A stretch of DNA of 64,000 nt from Thiothrix subterranea (GCF_030930995.1 NZ_CP133217.1:372001-436000); one strand, 5' to 3'; positions 33,618-42,762 are shown, counted from the first letter of the stretch. The notes: a model not told the origin generated them from the sequence alone. Numbers and translations are program-made.

Positions 33618-35875
33618 ATATGAATACCCAATCCCCCATTCTCGCCCCCCTAAACCCGCAGCAACAACTCGCTGTTGCCGCGCCGCCCAAATCCGTCCTC
33701 GTCCTCGCAGGCGCAGGCAGCGGTAAAACCCGTGTGCTGGTGCATCGCATTGCTTGGCTGATCGAAGTCGAAAACGTCTCGCCATTAAGCGTCCTTGCCG
33801 TGACCTTCACCAACAAAGCGGCGGCAGAAATGCGCGGACGCATCCAAGACCTGCTGCAACTGCCCAGCGGTGGTATGTGGGTTGGCACCTTCCACGGCAT
33901 TTCTCACCGCTTGCTCCGCCTGCACTGGCAGCAAGCCAAATTGCCGCAAACCTTCCAAATCCTCGATTCCGAAGACCAGATTCGTATGGTCAAGCGCATC
34001 CTCAAATCGTTGGAACTCGACGAAACCCGCTTCCCGCCCCGTCAAGTTGCTGGTTTCCTCAATGCGCGTAAGGACGAAGGTTCGCGCCCGCACCACATTG
34101 AAGACAAAGGCGATTTCAACCAACGGCAAATGGTGCAAATTTACAGCGTGTACGAACAAACCTGCCAACGCAACGGCGTGGTGGATTTCGCGGAACTGTT
34201 GCTGCGCTCGCTGGAATTGCTGCGTGACAATCCCGACCTGCAACAGCATTACCGCAACCGTTTCCGCCACATTTTGGTGGACGAATTCCAAGACACCAAC
34301 GCGCTGCAATACGCATGGTTGCGCCTGCTGGCGGGGGATAAGAATCCGGTGTTTGCGGTGGGCGATGACGACCAGTCGATTTACGGTTGGCGCGGTGCAA
34401 AGATCGAAAACATCCGCAATTTCACCAAACATTTCCCCGACTGTGAAACCGTGCGGTTGGAACAAAACTACCGCTCCACCGCCAATATCCTCAAAGCCGC
34501 CAATGCATTGATTGATAATAACAAAGGGCGTTTGGGTAAAAACTTGTGGACGGATGGCAAAGACGGCGAACGCCTGCACCTCTACGCCGCCTTCAACGAA
34601 ATCGACGAAGCCCGCTTTGTTGCCGGACGCATTCAAAAATGGGTGGATCAGGGCGGAATGCGCCGCGACGTTGCCATTTTGTACCGTTCCAACGCGCAAT
34701 CGCGGGTATTTGAAAGCACGTTTAACGAAAATCGCATTCCCTACCGTGTCTACGGCGGCTTACGCTTCTTTGAACGCGCTGAAATCAAGGACGCGCTGGC
34801 GTATTTACGCCTTACCATCAATCACCAAGACGATGCCTCGTTTGAACGTATCGTCAATCACCCACCACGCGGCATTGGCGAACGCACGGTTGACATCTTG
34901 CGTAGCCACGCCCGCGCCACCAACCTGTCATTGTGGGAAGCCGCTGCGCAAGCCGCTGACATCGGCGACTTCACCCCACGTGCCAGCAATGGCGTACTCG
35001 GTTTCGTGCAACTGATCAAACGTATGGCAAGCGACATTCATAGCTTGCCATTGCGCGAACAAGTCGAAATCGTCATCGACCTTGCCGGACTCAAGCCGCA
35101 TTTCCTCGCCAAAGAAAAAGGCGAAGCGGGGCAAGGGCGCGTCGACAACCTCAACGAATTAGTTACCGCCGCACAGGGTTACACCTACGTGCAGACCGTT
35201 CCCGACCGCTCCCTGAGCGAAGTCGAAGGGAACGATGGCTTCGACTCCGCTCAGCCAACGGACGAACTTTCCGCCTTCCTCTCGCACGCGGCGTTGGAAG
35301 CAGGCGAAGGTCAGGGTGAAGCCGGTGAAGATTGCGTGCAAATGATGACGCTGCACTCTGCCAAAGGGCTGGAATTCCCGCTGGTGTTTTTGTGCGGCTT
35401 GGAAGAAGGCTTGTTCCCGCATCAAATGTCCGCCGATGACCCAGCACGGTTGGAAGAAGAACGCCGCCTGTGCTACGTCGGCATTACCCGTGCGGAAAAA
35501 GAGCTGGTGATGAGTTACGCCGAACAGCGCATGTTGCACGGGCGTACCCAATTCAACCCGCCGTCACGTTTCTTGCGCGAATTACCGCCGGAATTGGTGG
35601 AAGAAGTGCGCCCGAAAGTGAAGACCTATTCCACCGGCTTTGGCGGCAACAACCAGTTTCGCGCCCCGGCCAATGCGCCCAAACCCGTGACGCGCACCAC
35701 CAACTTCAATGAAACCGGCTATCGGGTCGGGCAACGGGTACGTCATGCCAAGTTTGGCGATGGCGTGATCACGGATTCCGAAGGCGCGGGCGCACATTCG
35801 CGGGTACAAGTGAATTTTAAAGCGGTCGGTGTCAAATGGCTGGTATTGGGTTACGCCAATTTAGAAAAGCTGTAG
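33614..35875 (+). CDS. uvrD: DNA helicase II, with in-frame palindrome insertion
   Basis: 3'-5' superfamily-1 helicase for nucleotide-excision and mismatch repair. From the ATG at 33614 (MNMNTQSPILAPLNPQQQLAV) it has Walker A LAGAGSGKT, ILVDEFQDTN (motif II), GDDDQSIYGWRGA (III), LEQNYRS (IV), QMMTLHSAKGLEFPLVF (V) and RRLCYVGITRAEKEL (VI). At 753 residues it is longer than E. coli UvrD partly because about 17 residues (around VPDRSLSEVEGNDGFDSAQPT) are encoded by a palindromic element at 35213-35254. These precede the conserved AFLSHAALEAGEGQ. The C-terminus has the usual RVGQRVRHAKFGDGVI Tudor-like domain. Confidence 0.95.
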   Translation: MNMNTQSPILAPLNPQQQLAVAAPPKSVLVLAGAGSGKTRVLVHRIAWLIEVENVSPLSVLAVTFTNKAAAEMRGRIQDLLQLPSGGMWVGTFHGISHRLLRLHWQQAKLPQTFQILDSEDQIRMVKRILKSLELDETRFPPRQVAGFLNARKDEGSRPHHIEDKGDFNQRQMVQIYSVYEQTCQRNGVVDFAELLLRSLELLRDNPDLQQHYRNRFRHILVDEFQDTNALQYAWLRLLAGDKNPVFAVGDDDQSIYGWRGAKIENIRNFTKHFPDCETVRLEQNYRSTANILKAANALIDNNKGRLGKNLWTDGKDGERLHLYAAFNEIDEARFVAGRIQKWVDQGGMRRDVAILYRSNAQSRVFESTFNENRIPYRVYGGLRFFERAEIKDALAYLRLTINHQDDASFERIVNHPPRGIGERTVDILRSHARATNLSLWEAAAQAADIGDFTPRASNGVLGFVQLIKRMASDIHSLPLREQVEIVIDLAGLKPHFLAKEKGEAGQGRVDNLNELVTAAQGYTYVQTVPDRSLSEVEGNDGFDSAQPTDELSAFLSHAALEAGEGQGEAGEDCVQMMTLHSAKGLEFPLVFLCGLEEGLFPHQMSADDPARLEEERRLCYVGITRAEKELVMSYAEQRMLHGRTQFNPPSRFLRELPPELVEEVRPKVKTYSTGFGGNNQFRAPANAPKPVTRTTNFNETGYRVGQRVRHAKFGDGVITDSEGAGAHSRVQVNFKAVGVKWLVLGYANLEKL
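35213..35254. repeat. Palindromic element inserted in frame in uvrD
   Basis: CTGAGCGAAGTCGAAG (35213-35228) and CTTCGACTCCGCTCAG (35239-35254) are inverted repeats matching at 15 of 16 positions around a 10-bp loop. Weaker pairing extends outward to GTTC/GAAC near 35199 and 35266. The stretch is absent from E. coli UvrD at the aligned place and keeps the frame open. Confidence 0.85.
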
Positions 35876-35878
35876 CGG

Positions 35879-35906
35879 GTAGAGACGCAAAATTTTGCGT
35901 CTCTAC
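35879..35906. repeat. 28-bp perfect palindrome, copy A
   Basis: Two 14-base halves, GTAGAGACGCAAAA and its exact complement, meet without a loop. It fills the space between uvrD and the convergent CbiC-like gene and contains the latter's stop codon (35903-35905). A copy with two differences is at 50622-50649. It lacks the T-run of a normal terminator, though it might work as a hairpin 3' end. Confidence 0.9.
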
Positions 35907-36547
35907 GGTGCGGGGGACGCTTGCATCTGCATCATCAACAAGGCATTCAGTGCCGCCGCTGCGAGTACCCCGCCGCCGCGCGTGCCGTCCACCACAATGC
36001 ATTCCACGCCCAACTCCTGATGCTGTTTCCATAACAGTTTCTTGGCTTCGGTTGCATTCACAAAGCCACGCGGGGATGCAATGATCAGCGCGGGCGGGCG
36101 TACACCGTCCTGAAGCAATTCAACCAAATGCAGCAATGCCGTTGCCGATTGCCCGATCAGCACAATCCCGCCCGACATATACGGTTTCCAACAATCCACT
36201 GCCGTCATCGCACGGGTTTGCTTGGTGCTTTTCGCTTGCGAAATCACCGACGCTCGCCCCATAAAACCCAGCGGCTCCTGATACAGTAAGGATTCTTTCA
36301 GCGCGTGCTTAACCAATTCCGCATCGTACAGCAAGTTATTGCGCTGTTTGATCACTTTGCGGGCAACGCTTAGCGCGTTTTCACTAAAACGGATGTACTT
36401 AACCAAATCAGGGTCGCCATACGCCAACACCATTTGAATAACCACAGGTTGTTGCTCTGGCGTAAAGGCACTCAAATCAACCTGTTCACGCAAACGGGCG
36501 TAATTCTGTTCATGGATACGCTCTGGATCACGCAAATACTCGATCAT
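35903..36547 (-). CDS. Precorrin-8X methylmutase-like protein (CbiC/CobH family)
   Basis: 214-residue protein with the CbiC/CobH fold: YLRDPERIHEQNYARLREQVDLSAF at the N-terminus, LLYDAELVKHAL, MTAVDCW, GGIVLIGQSATALLHLVELLQDG and PRGFVNATEAKK. Authentic methylmutases have a catalytic histidine in RM(V/I)HACG. Here the aligned stretch is QMVLAYGD, with Leu in that place. It may therefore not catalyse the 1,5-methyl shift. No other cobalamin gene is in the window. Its start overlaps the upstream lipoprotein gene by 4 bases, and its stop codon lies in the 28-bp palindrome. Confidence 0.8.
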   Translation of the reverse strand: MIEYLRDPERIHEQNYARLREQVDLSAFTPEQQPVVIQMVLAYGDPDLVKYIRFSENALSVARKVIKQRNNLLYDAELVKHALKESLLYQEPLGFMGRASVISQAKSTKQTRAMTAVDCWKPYMSGGIVLIGQSATALLHLVELLQDGVRPPALIIASPRGFVNATEAKKLLWKQHQELGVECIVVDGTRGGGVLAAAALNALLMMQMQASPAP

Positions 36548-37374
36548 CGCGCCAGCGCCGCTAACAAACTGCCATCCGGTATCAGCGCATTAATCGCGTC
36601 ATACCCCACGGTAAATTCTGTCGGCCCCAGCGCATACGGCGCGACTTCATACGGGTTAAAGTTAAACACCAAGCCATTGCCCGACACGCCCACATTGGTG
36701 TTGACCTTAAACATACCATTGGCAAACCAAAAACCGGCCTCTTCCAAGCTGGTATTAGCCCCCAATCCGCGTTCGCGACGGAACGCTTGTTCACCTGCTT
36801 TATTCAGCCCTTCTTCGTAGCCCGCCACCAGCAAATCTTTTAGCGTCAATTGCTGCCCCGTGTTCACATCAAACACCGCGTAACGTTGCCCGCTGAAGGG
36901 GTGCGCCCCGCCGATATAACCCGATTCGCGGATAGCCAGAGTAGCTAAGTGTTCAGAGGCAAAACTCACCTCCACCTCGCGCACCATTTCCCATAAACCC
37001 ACCGCTTCCGGCACGTCGTTGTAATCCGCCACGAACATGCTGGCAAGTTCATCCGCTGTTGCCGGTGGCTTGCCTTCTGCATCCGAGTATTCCAGCAATT
37101 GCGCTTGAATATACTGATTCATTGCGGCCGCAGCCGCAGGCGTACCCGCCGCCACAATCTTGGGGTAAATCAGGCGCAAACTGGCACAGCGGATATTCTC
37201 CGGCGTTGTACCCGCTACGTCCGGGCATTGAGGCCCCCCTGCTCGCTCAAACGTCACCGTTTCCAGTGTTAATGGCCCGCTGATACTGCTACCACTGAGC
37301 AGCGGCAGTTCCAATTTACAGCCCGTCATCAGTAACAGGCTGGCGGCTAACAGCATTGATTTTGCTAACATCAT
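36544..37374 (-). CDS. RsiV-like lipoprotein (DUF3298)
   Basis: 276-residue envelope lipoprotein with signal peptide SMLLAASLLLMTGC (lipobox LMTG|C near residue 19). The C-terminal part matches the DUF3298/RsiV domain: HPFSGQRYAVFDVNTGQQLTLKDLL, GLVFNFNPYEVAPYALGPTEFTVGYDAI. In Bacillus RsiV this domain binds lysozyme; no sigma factor is adjacent here, so a stress-sensing role is not supported by context. Two adjacent ATGs (37374, 37371) are equivalent. Confidence 0.8.
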   Translation of the reverse strand: MMLAKSMLLAASLLLMTGCKLELPLLSGSSISGPLTLETVTFERAGGPQCPDVAGTTPENIRCASLRLIYPKIVAAGTPAAAAAMNQYIQAQLLEYSDAEGKPPATADELASMFVADYNDVPEAVGLWEMVREVEVSFASEHLATLAIRESGYIGGAHPFSGQRYAVFDVNTGQQLTLKDLLVAGYEEGLNKAGEQAFRRERGLGANTSLEEAGFWFANGMFKVNTNVGVSGNGLVFNFNPYEVAPYALGPTEFTVGYDAINALIPDGSLLAALAR

Positions 37375-37380
37375 GTATCC

Positions 37381-37845
37381 TTACCACAACCAACGGCGCA
37401 CTTGCGCTTTATAGTCACGATACGCGCCACCAAAGGTTTGTTCCAGAATTTTTTCCTCAGGAATAATTTGCTCCACCGTCAATACCCACACGAATAGCGG
37501 CAACAGCAAAAACGGCGCAAGACTGCCCAACCAAATACCCCAGCCGGTTAAAATCACCAACATCCCCACGTACATTGGGTTGCGGGTGTAACGGTAAGGG
37601 CCGGTCGTCACCAACGCATGGGTACGTTCGGGGTGAATCGGGTTAAACGTGGTGTGCGCACGAAAAAACAAACCCAACGACCAAAAGTCCACCAACACCG
37701 CTGCTGCAATCAACAGCAACCCTGCCCGATTCCACGGCGCAGCAATCACATGCAGTAGCGGCAACCACGCATTGACGCCCCACATCAGCCCTGCAAACGT
37801 CAACAAATACACTGGCGGCGGAATTTTCAATTGCAGAAAAGTCAT
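37381..37845 (-). CDS. Isoprenylcysteine methyltransferase-family membrane protein
   Basis: 154-residue ICMT/PEMT-like membrane protein, about four hydrophobic helices, with the SAM-binding signature GPYRYTRNPMYVGMLVILTGWG near residues 82-103 and C-terminal EEKILEQTFGGAYRDYKAQVRRWL. Bacterial members presumably methylate small molecules or lipids; the substrate is unknown. It overlaps pdxH by ATGA. Confidence 0.83.
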   Translation of the reverse strand: MTFLQLKIPPPVYLLTFAGLMWGVNAWLPLLHVIAAPWNRAGLLLIAAAVLVDFWSLGLFFRAHTTFNPIHPERTHALVTTGPYRYTRNPMYVGMLVILTGWGIWLGSLAPFLLLPLFVWVLTVEQIIPEEKILEQTFGGAYRDYKAQVRRWLW

Positions 37846-38477
37846 GGTGCTAACCTCGCAATGTCCCAGCCATCGGCTTGACGCCGGTATTCAAAGCGAT
37901 CATGCAAACGGCTGGGGCGACCTTGCCAAAATTCGATCGTATCCGGCACGATGCGGTAGCCACCCCAAAAGTCCGGCAGCGGAATGTCGCCTGCGCTGAA
38001 TTTGCGCTTCATTTCGTCCAATTTGATTTCTAGCAACGTGCGCGAGGTAATCACCGAACTCTGGGCAGAAACCCATGCACCCAACTGACTCCCACGCGGG
38101 CGCGTCACAAAATAACGCAAGGATTCTAAGGTAGGAATTTTTTCAGCGCGTCCGGTAATTTCCACCTGACGCTCCAACTCTTTCCAGAACAGCAATAACG
38201 CCACTTGCGGGTTTTCGGTGATTTGTTGGGCTTTTTGACTGTGGTAATTGGTGAAAAACACAAAGCCATTCGCGTCGAAAGATTTCAGCAGCACCGTGCG
38301 CAGCGTGGGTTTTCCCGTCGCGGATGCGGTCGCAATCTGCATGGCGGTGGGTTCGATCACTTCGCCGTCTATCGCCTGCTTGAGCCACAGACTGAACTGT
38401 TGGTAAGGATCGGGGTCTAGTGTTTGACGGCTTAAGCCTGCTTTGGTGTATTCGTGACGTAATGATGAAAGATCCAT
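37842..38477 (-). CDS. pdxH: Pyridoxamine/pyridoxine 5'-phosphate oxidase
   Basis: FMN enzyme making pyridoxal 5'-phosphate. The 211-residue protein has the family features: LRHEYTKAGL, MQIATASATGKPTLRTVLLKSFD, FFTNYHSQKAQQI (FMN), RPRGSQLGAWVSAQS and the C-terminal FWQGRPSRLHDRFEY..W...RLAP. I start at 38477 (MDLSSLRHEY), preceded by GGGAGTGAG; the longer frame upstream lacks homology. Confidence 0.95.
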   Translation of the reverse strand: MDLSSLRHEYTKAGLSRQTLDPDPYQQFSLWLKQAIDGEVIEPTAMQIATASATGKPTLRTVLLKSFDANGFVFFTNYHSQKAQQITENPQVALLLFWKELERQVEITGRAEKIPTLESLRYFVTRPRGSQLGAWVSAQSSVITSRTLLEIKLDEMKRKFSAGDIPLPDFWGGYRIVPDTIEFWQGRPSRLHDRFEYRRQADGWDIARLAP

Positions 38478-38530
38478 GCTCTCACTCCCAATAATTGTTG
38501 TGTGGTTGGCGCGGATATTACCTGAAAATA

Positions 38531-38567
38531 AAAAAGCCAGACCCAAAAATAGCAGGTCTGGCCAAAA
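38531..38567 (-). terminator. Terminator of the small lipoprotein gene
   Basis: GCCAGACC (38536-38543) pairs with GGTCTGGC (38555-38562). The stem is flanked by A-rich sequence on the left and AAAAA on the right, so it can end transcription in both directions. Read leftward it is followed by TTTTTT, which suits the lipoprotein gene at 38658-38954. A second hairpin, TGGAGTCC/GGACTCCA, lies at 38604-38624. Confidence 0.75.
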
Positions 38568-38657
38568 AGACACAAAGGAAGGGCTAAGACCTTTGCGTCA
38601 AAGTGGAGTCCGCGTTGGACTCCAGGGGCTAACAAATAGGGTTTATAGCATACAATA

Positions 38658-38954
38658 TTATTGTAGTGAGTAATATTGCGAGATAAATTTTGTTTCTTGC
38701 TCCGAAACAGTACGTGAAACATTCAAAAGTGCCGCTGAAACGGTATCTAATGGGTTCGTCATGACTGGACGGTATGGCATCGCGGCATTCATGAACGAGC
38801 TGGCAGGCGCTGCGGCTGGCACAGGCATTCCATAAGCACCGTAGGCACGTTCTTCCCACATACTGTATAAATTATTTTCTTTCACGGTCGTGCAGCCGGG
38901 CAATACAGCCACTGCTAACAACGTCCACAACACACTCACTATTTTTGTTTTCAT
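38658..38954 (-). CDS. Small putative lipoprotein, unknown function
   Basis: 98 residues with a signal peptide (KIVSVLWTLLAVAVLPGC, lipobox LPG|C near residue 21). The mature part has a Tyr/Ala/Pro-rich segment (YGAYGMPVPAAAPASSF) and no recognised domain. It is monocistronic with its own terminator. The promoter region contains three 7-bp TGCATA(G/C) repeats. Confidence 0.65.
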   Translation of the reverse strand: MKTKIVSVLWTLLAVAVLPGCTTVKENNLYSMWEERAYGAYGMPVPAAAPASSFMNAAMPYRPVMTNPLDTVSAALLNVSRTVSEQETKFISQYYSLQ

Positions 38955-39012
38955 CGCGTTGTTTTGGGGTTTGGGTTTGTGATGTGGCTATCATGCCCAA
39001 AATCAGTGCCTG

Positions 39013-39033
39013 TGCATAGTGCATAGTGCATAC
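39013..39033. repeat. Three 7-bp direct repeats upstream of the small lipoprotein
   Basis: TGCATAG occurs twice, then TGCATAC, in tandem. The gap (38955-39069) otherwise shows nothing. It could be a regulator-binding array or simple slippage sequence. Confidence 0.6.
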
Positions 39034-39069
39034 TGATGTTCGGATTAAAATCATGGATAAGCTGTAAAA

Positions 39070-40119
39070 TCAACCGCTAATCGACTGTTTTTGTTGCTCA
39101 ATTGCCCATTGAATATGTTCCTTCACCAACACACTGTCCGATACACGGTATTGATGCTGCAACACAGCCAGTGTACTTCGGCTCGGTGGCGCATTGCCCA
39201 GTGCCACCGCAATATTGCGCAGCCAACGTTCGTAACCAATCCGACGAATCGGCGAACCTTCCAGCTTGCGCATAAATTCGCTTTCACTCCATTGGAACAA
39301 CTCGCTTAATCGCGTACTGTCCAAACCATTGCGCACCGCGAAATCCGCTTCGGGCGAGCTTTGCGCAAAGCGATTCCAGGGGCAAATAAGCTGGCAGTCG
39401 TCGCAGCCATAAATACGATTGCCCATGAGCGGGCGCAACTCAACCGGAATACTGCCTTGGTATTCAATCGTGAGGTAGGAAATGCAGCGCCGTGCATCCA
39501 ATACATAGGGTGCAATAATGGCTTGGGTGGGACATACATCAATACACGCGGTGCATTGCCCGCAATGCTCAGACACGCTGCCCGTTTCCTGTAGGGGCAA
39601 ATCGGTGTAAATCTCACCAAGGAAAAACCACGAACCCGCGTCACGGCTGAGAACATTGGTGTGTTTCCCCATCCAGCCCAAGCCTGCTTTTACCGCGATA
39701 GGCTTTTCCAGCACTGGAGCGCTATCGGTGAACACGCGGTAGCCAAATGCACCGATTTCGGTTTGCAACTGTTGTGCAAATTTTTCCAGCCGCTGCCGGA
39801 TCACCTTGTGGTAATCACGCCCTAATGCATAGCGGGAAATGTAAGCGCGTTCGGGGTGATTGAGGATCGATACTGCATCCATGCTATCCGGCGGCAAATA
39901 ATCCATGCGCACACTGATCACGCTCAACGTGCCGGAAACCAATTCAGCGGGACGACTGCGTTTCGTACCGTGGTGCGCCATCCACGCCATGTCGCCGTGA
40001 TAGCCTTGCGCCAACCAATCCAGCAGACGCTGTTCGGCAAGCGACAGGTCGATATTGCTGACACCCACAGCATTAAAACCAAGTGCCTGCCCAATGGCTT
40101 GAATACGCGCAATCTCCAT
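39070..40119 (-). CDS. queG: Epoxyqueuosine reductase
   Basis: Cobalamin- and iron-sulfur-dependent enzyme that reduces epoxyqueuosine to queuosine in tRNA wobble positions. The 349-residue protein has WLAQGYHGDMAWM at the N-terminus, DSAPVLEKPIAVKAGLGWMGKHTNVL, then the two ferredoxin-type clusters CGQCTACIDVCPTQAI and CDDCQLICPWN. The ATG begins directly after the msrA TAA stop, so the two genes are co-transcribed. Confidence 0.95.
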   Translation of the reverse strand: MEIARIQAIGQALGFNAVGVSNIDLSLAEQRLLDWLAQGYHGDMAWMAHHGTKRSRPAELVSGTLSVISVRMDYLPPDSMDAVSILNHPERAYISRYALGRDYHKVIRQRLEKFAQQLQTEIGAFGYRVFTDSAPVLEKPIAVKAGLGWMGKHTNVLSRDAGSWFFLGEIYTDLPLQETGSVSEHCGQCTACIDVCPTQAIIAPYVLDARRCISYLTIEYQGSIPVELRPLMGNRIYGCDDCQLICPWNRFAQSSPEADFAVRNGLDSTRLSELFQWSESEFMRKLEGSPIRRIGYERWLRNIAVALGNAPPSRSTLAVLQHQYRVSDSVLVKEHIQWAIEQQKQSISG

Positions 40120-40620
40120 TTAGCCGCACGTGACTCCCGTGCCACCCAAACCGCAATACCCGCGCGGATTTTTCTCTAAATAGCGCTGGTGGTATTCCTC
40201 GGCGGGGTAAAACGTTGGTGCAGCCAGAATTTCCGTAGTGATTTTACCCAATCCTGCCGCCGTTAATGCCGCCTGATAACGCGCCCGACTCGCTTCTGCC
40301 GCTGCTTGTTGCTCAGGCGAATAGGTGTAAATGCCGGAACGGTATTGTTCACCCACGTCATTGCCTTGACGCATTCCTTGAGTGGGATTGTGTGCTTCCC
40401 AAAACACTGTCAGCAAAGCGTCGTAACTGATTTGTTCTGGATCGAATTCAACCCACACCACTTCATTATGCCCCGTCGTACCACTGCATACTTGGCGATA
40501 CGTAGGATTTTCAGTATGCCCTGCTGCATAACCCACAGCAGTGCGGATGACACCCGGCGTTTGCCAAAACTTGCGTTCTGCGCCCCAAAAACACCCTAAG
40601 CCAAACATTGCTTGTTGCAT
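40120..40620 (-). CDS. msrA: Peptide methionine sulfoxide reductase A
   Basis: Repairs oxidised methionine (S-sulfoxide) in proteins. The 166-residue protein has the catalytic GLGCFWGAE (Cys10), [29 protein letters not shown] and [12 protein letters not shown]. The C-terminal tail [13 protein letters not shown] provides possible resolving cysteines. It starts a two-gene leftward unit with queG. Confidence 0.96.
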   Translation of the reverse strand: MQQAMFGLGCFWGAERKFWQTPGVIRTAVGYAAGHTENPTYRQVCSGTTGHNEVVWVEFDPEQISYDALLTVFWEAHNPTQGMRQGNDVGEQYRSGIYTYSPEQQAAAEASRARYQAALTAAGLGKITTEILAAPTFYPAEEYHQRYLEKNPRGYCGLGGTGVTCG

Positions 40621-40706
40621 AACACCCTCCTTTTCTCCTGTTTCAAGGCTGTGACTTGTACACCCGTTTTACGGTAGGATACAGCAACCCAACCAAGGAT
40701 GTGACT

Positions 40707-41441
40707 ATGCTACTGATTCCCGCGATTGATTTGAAAGACGGCCAATGCGTGCGCCTGCGCCAGGGTCGTATGGATGACACCACCGTGTTTGCCAGCAATC
40801 CCGTCGATGTTGCCCAACGCTGGGTCGATGCGGGCGCACGCCGTCTGCACCTGGTCGATTTAAACGGTGCATTTGCAGGCAAGCCGGTGAATGGCGACGT
40901 GGTTCGCGCAGTCGCGGCACGTTTCCCGAATGTTCCGGTGCAAATCGGCGGCGGTATCCGCGATGCGGCTACGGTAGCGGCCTATCTGGAAGCAGGCGTG
41001 CACTATTGCATAATCGGCACAAAAGCGGTGCAAGAACCGCAATTCGTCATCGACCTGTGCCAGCAATTCCCCGGTCACATTATTGTTGGGATTGATGCCA
41101 AAAACGGCATGGTGGCCACCGACGGTTGGGCAGAAGTGTCTTCCGTTGCCGCGATTGAACTTGCCAAGCAATTTGAGCAAGTCGGGGTCAGTGCGATTGT
41201 TTACACCGACATTGCTCGCGATGGCATGATGAAAGGCGTGAACGTGGAAGAAACCGCGAAACTCGCCGCCAGCATCAAGATTCCCGTCGTCGCCTCCGGT
41301 GGCGTGACCAACATGGACGACATTAAAGCCCTGTGCGCGGTGGAAGACCAAGGCATTATGGGCGCAATCCTCGGTCGCTCGATCTACGAAGGCACGATTG
41401 ATCTGGCAGCCGCGCAACAATACGTCGATTCGGTGAAATAA
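40707..41441 (+). CDS. hisA: Phosphoribosyl-formimino-AICAR-phosphate isomerase
   Basis: Histidine-pathway (ba)8 barrel of 244 residues isomerising ProFAR to PRFAR. Landmarks: [19 protein letters not shown] (Asp8), [26 protein letters not shown] and [13 protein letters not shown] start at 40707 after AAGGATG. It is followed two bases later by hisF. Confidence 0.96.
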   Translation: MLLIPAIDLKDGQCVRLRQGRMDDTTVFASNPVDVAQRWVDAGARRLHLVDLNGAFAGKPVNGDVVRAVAARFPNVPVQIGGGIRDAATVAAYLEAGVHYCIIGTKAVQEPQFVIDLCQQFPGHIIVGIDAKNGMVATDGWAEVSSVAAIELAKQFEQVGVSAIVYTDIARDGMMKGVNVEETAKLAASIKIPVVASGGVTNMDDIKALCAVEDQGIMGAILGRSIYEGTIDLAAAQQYVDSVK

Positions 41442-41443
41442 TT

Positions 41444-42217
41444 ATGGGACTCGCCAAACGCATTATCCCCTGCCTTGACGTGAACAACGGTCGCGTTGTC
41501 AAAGGCGTGAACTTCGTCGACATCCGTGACGCGGGCGACCCGGTGGAAATCGCCGCGCGTTACAATCGTGAAGGCGCGGACGAAATCACCTTCCTCGACA
41601 TTACCGCCAGCTCCGACAACCGCGATACCATCGTTCACATGGTCGAAGCGGTTGCCTCGCAGGTTTTCATTCCGCTCACGGTCGGCGGCGGTATCCGCAA
41701 ACCCGAAGACGTGCGCCGCATGTTGAATGCTGGAGCGGATAAGGTTGGGATTAACACTGCCGCGATTACCAACCCCGACTTGGTACGCGAATGCACTGAC
41801 TATTTTGGGTCGCAATGCATTGTAGTGGCGATTGATGCCAAGCGCGTCAATGAGCCGGGCGAACCGGATCGCTGGGAAGTATTCACCCACGGCGGGCGCA
41901 ACCGTACCGGCATTGATGCTGTGGCATGGGCAGAAAAAATGGCGCAATACGGCGCGGGTGAATTGCTGGTCACAAGCATGGATCGCGATGGCACGAAAGT
42001 CGGCTTCGACCTTGGTTTAACCCGTGCGATTACTGATCGCGTAGGTATTCCGCTGATCGCTTCCGGCGGCGTGGGCAATTTGCAGCATTTAGCCGATGGC
42101 GTACTCAAAGGCGGGGCGGATGCGGTACTGGCTGCGAGTATTTTTCACTTTGGTGAATACACCGTGGGCGATGCCAAACGCTACATGGCGGCCCAAGGCA
42201 TCGAGATGAGGCTGTGA
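41444..42217 (+). CDS. hisF: Imidazole glycerol phosphate synthase cyclase subunit
   Basis: Cyclase subunit (257 residues) of the HisFH synthase forming IGP and AICAR. Key stretches: [22 protein letters not shown] with the catalytic Asp, [27 protein letters not shown] and [10 protein letters not shown]. HisH is not in the window. Its stop overlaps the start of the following unknown gene. Confidence 0.97.
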   Translation: MGLAKRIIPCLDVNNGRVVKGVNFVDIRDAGDPVEIAARYNREGADEITFLDITASSDNRDTIVHMVEAVASQVFIPLTVGGGIRKPEDVRRMLNAGADKVGINTAAITNPDLVRECTDYFGSQCIVVAIDAKRVNEPGEPDRWEVFTHGGRNRTGIDAVAWAEKMAQYGAGELLVTSMDRDGTKVGFDLGLTRAITDRVGIPLIASGGVGNLQHLADGVLKGGADAVLAASIFHFGEYTVGDAKRYMAAQGIEMRL

Positions 42218-42747
42218 ATCTGATGGCAGCAGCACCGGCGCAAATCCAAATTCGCTATATTCAGGAAGAAGACCGCATTCTGATGCGCATCAATACCGTA
42301 GCGAGTGAAGAATTTCGCTTCTGGTTAACGCGGCGCTTTCTCATGCGTCTCTGGCCGGTATTGCAGGACGCCTTAATGTCGTCGCCTGCGGTCAAACAGC
42401 ACAGCGATTACAGTTCCCGCCAAGCGATTGTCGCGTTTGAACACGAGCGGGCGCAAAGTAAAGCCGCGTTCAACAACCCGTTTCGCGACGCCGACCATTT
42501 GCCACTGGGCACCGACCCGTTGCTGGTGGTAAAAGCAGGCTTTCGGCACAAAGAGAACGGCGCGTTGCAAATTGCCTTCAAAGACAACCATGATAAAGGT
42601 GTCGATCTCAACTTGAGCAACGAGCTATTGCACTTGCTGTGCAAATTATTGGACGATGCGGCGCAACAATCCGACTGGAAAATGACCGCTTTGTTACCAA
42701 ACATTACCGAAACCGCTTCACCAGTCGCCGCACACCAATTGAATTAG
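42214..42747 (+). CDS. Conserved-looking protein of unknown function in the his operon
   Basis: 177 residues. GTG at 42214 overlaps the hisF stop, with an alternative ATG at 42223. It has no signal peptide or membrane segment. Features include [38 protein letters not shown], a basic amphipathic helix region, and a hydrophilic C-terminus. I do not recognise the family. Sandwiched between hisF and hisE with tight spacing, it is almost certainly expressed, but need not act in histidine synthesis. Confidence 0.75.
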   Translation: MNLMAAAPAQIQIRYIQEEDRILMRINTVASEEFRFWLTRRFLMRLWPVLQDALMSSPAVKQHSDYSSRQAIVAFEHERAQSKAAFNNPFRDADHLPLGTDPLLVVKAGFRHKENGALQIAFKDNHDKGVDLNLSNELLHLLCKLLDDAAQQSDWKMTALLPNITETASPVAAHQLN

Positions 42748-42762
42748 GTATACTCCAGCCCC

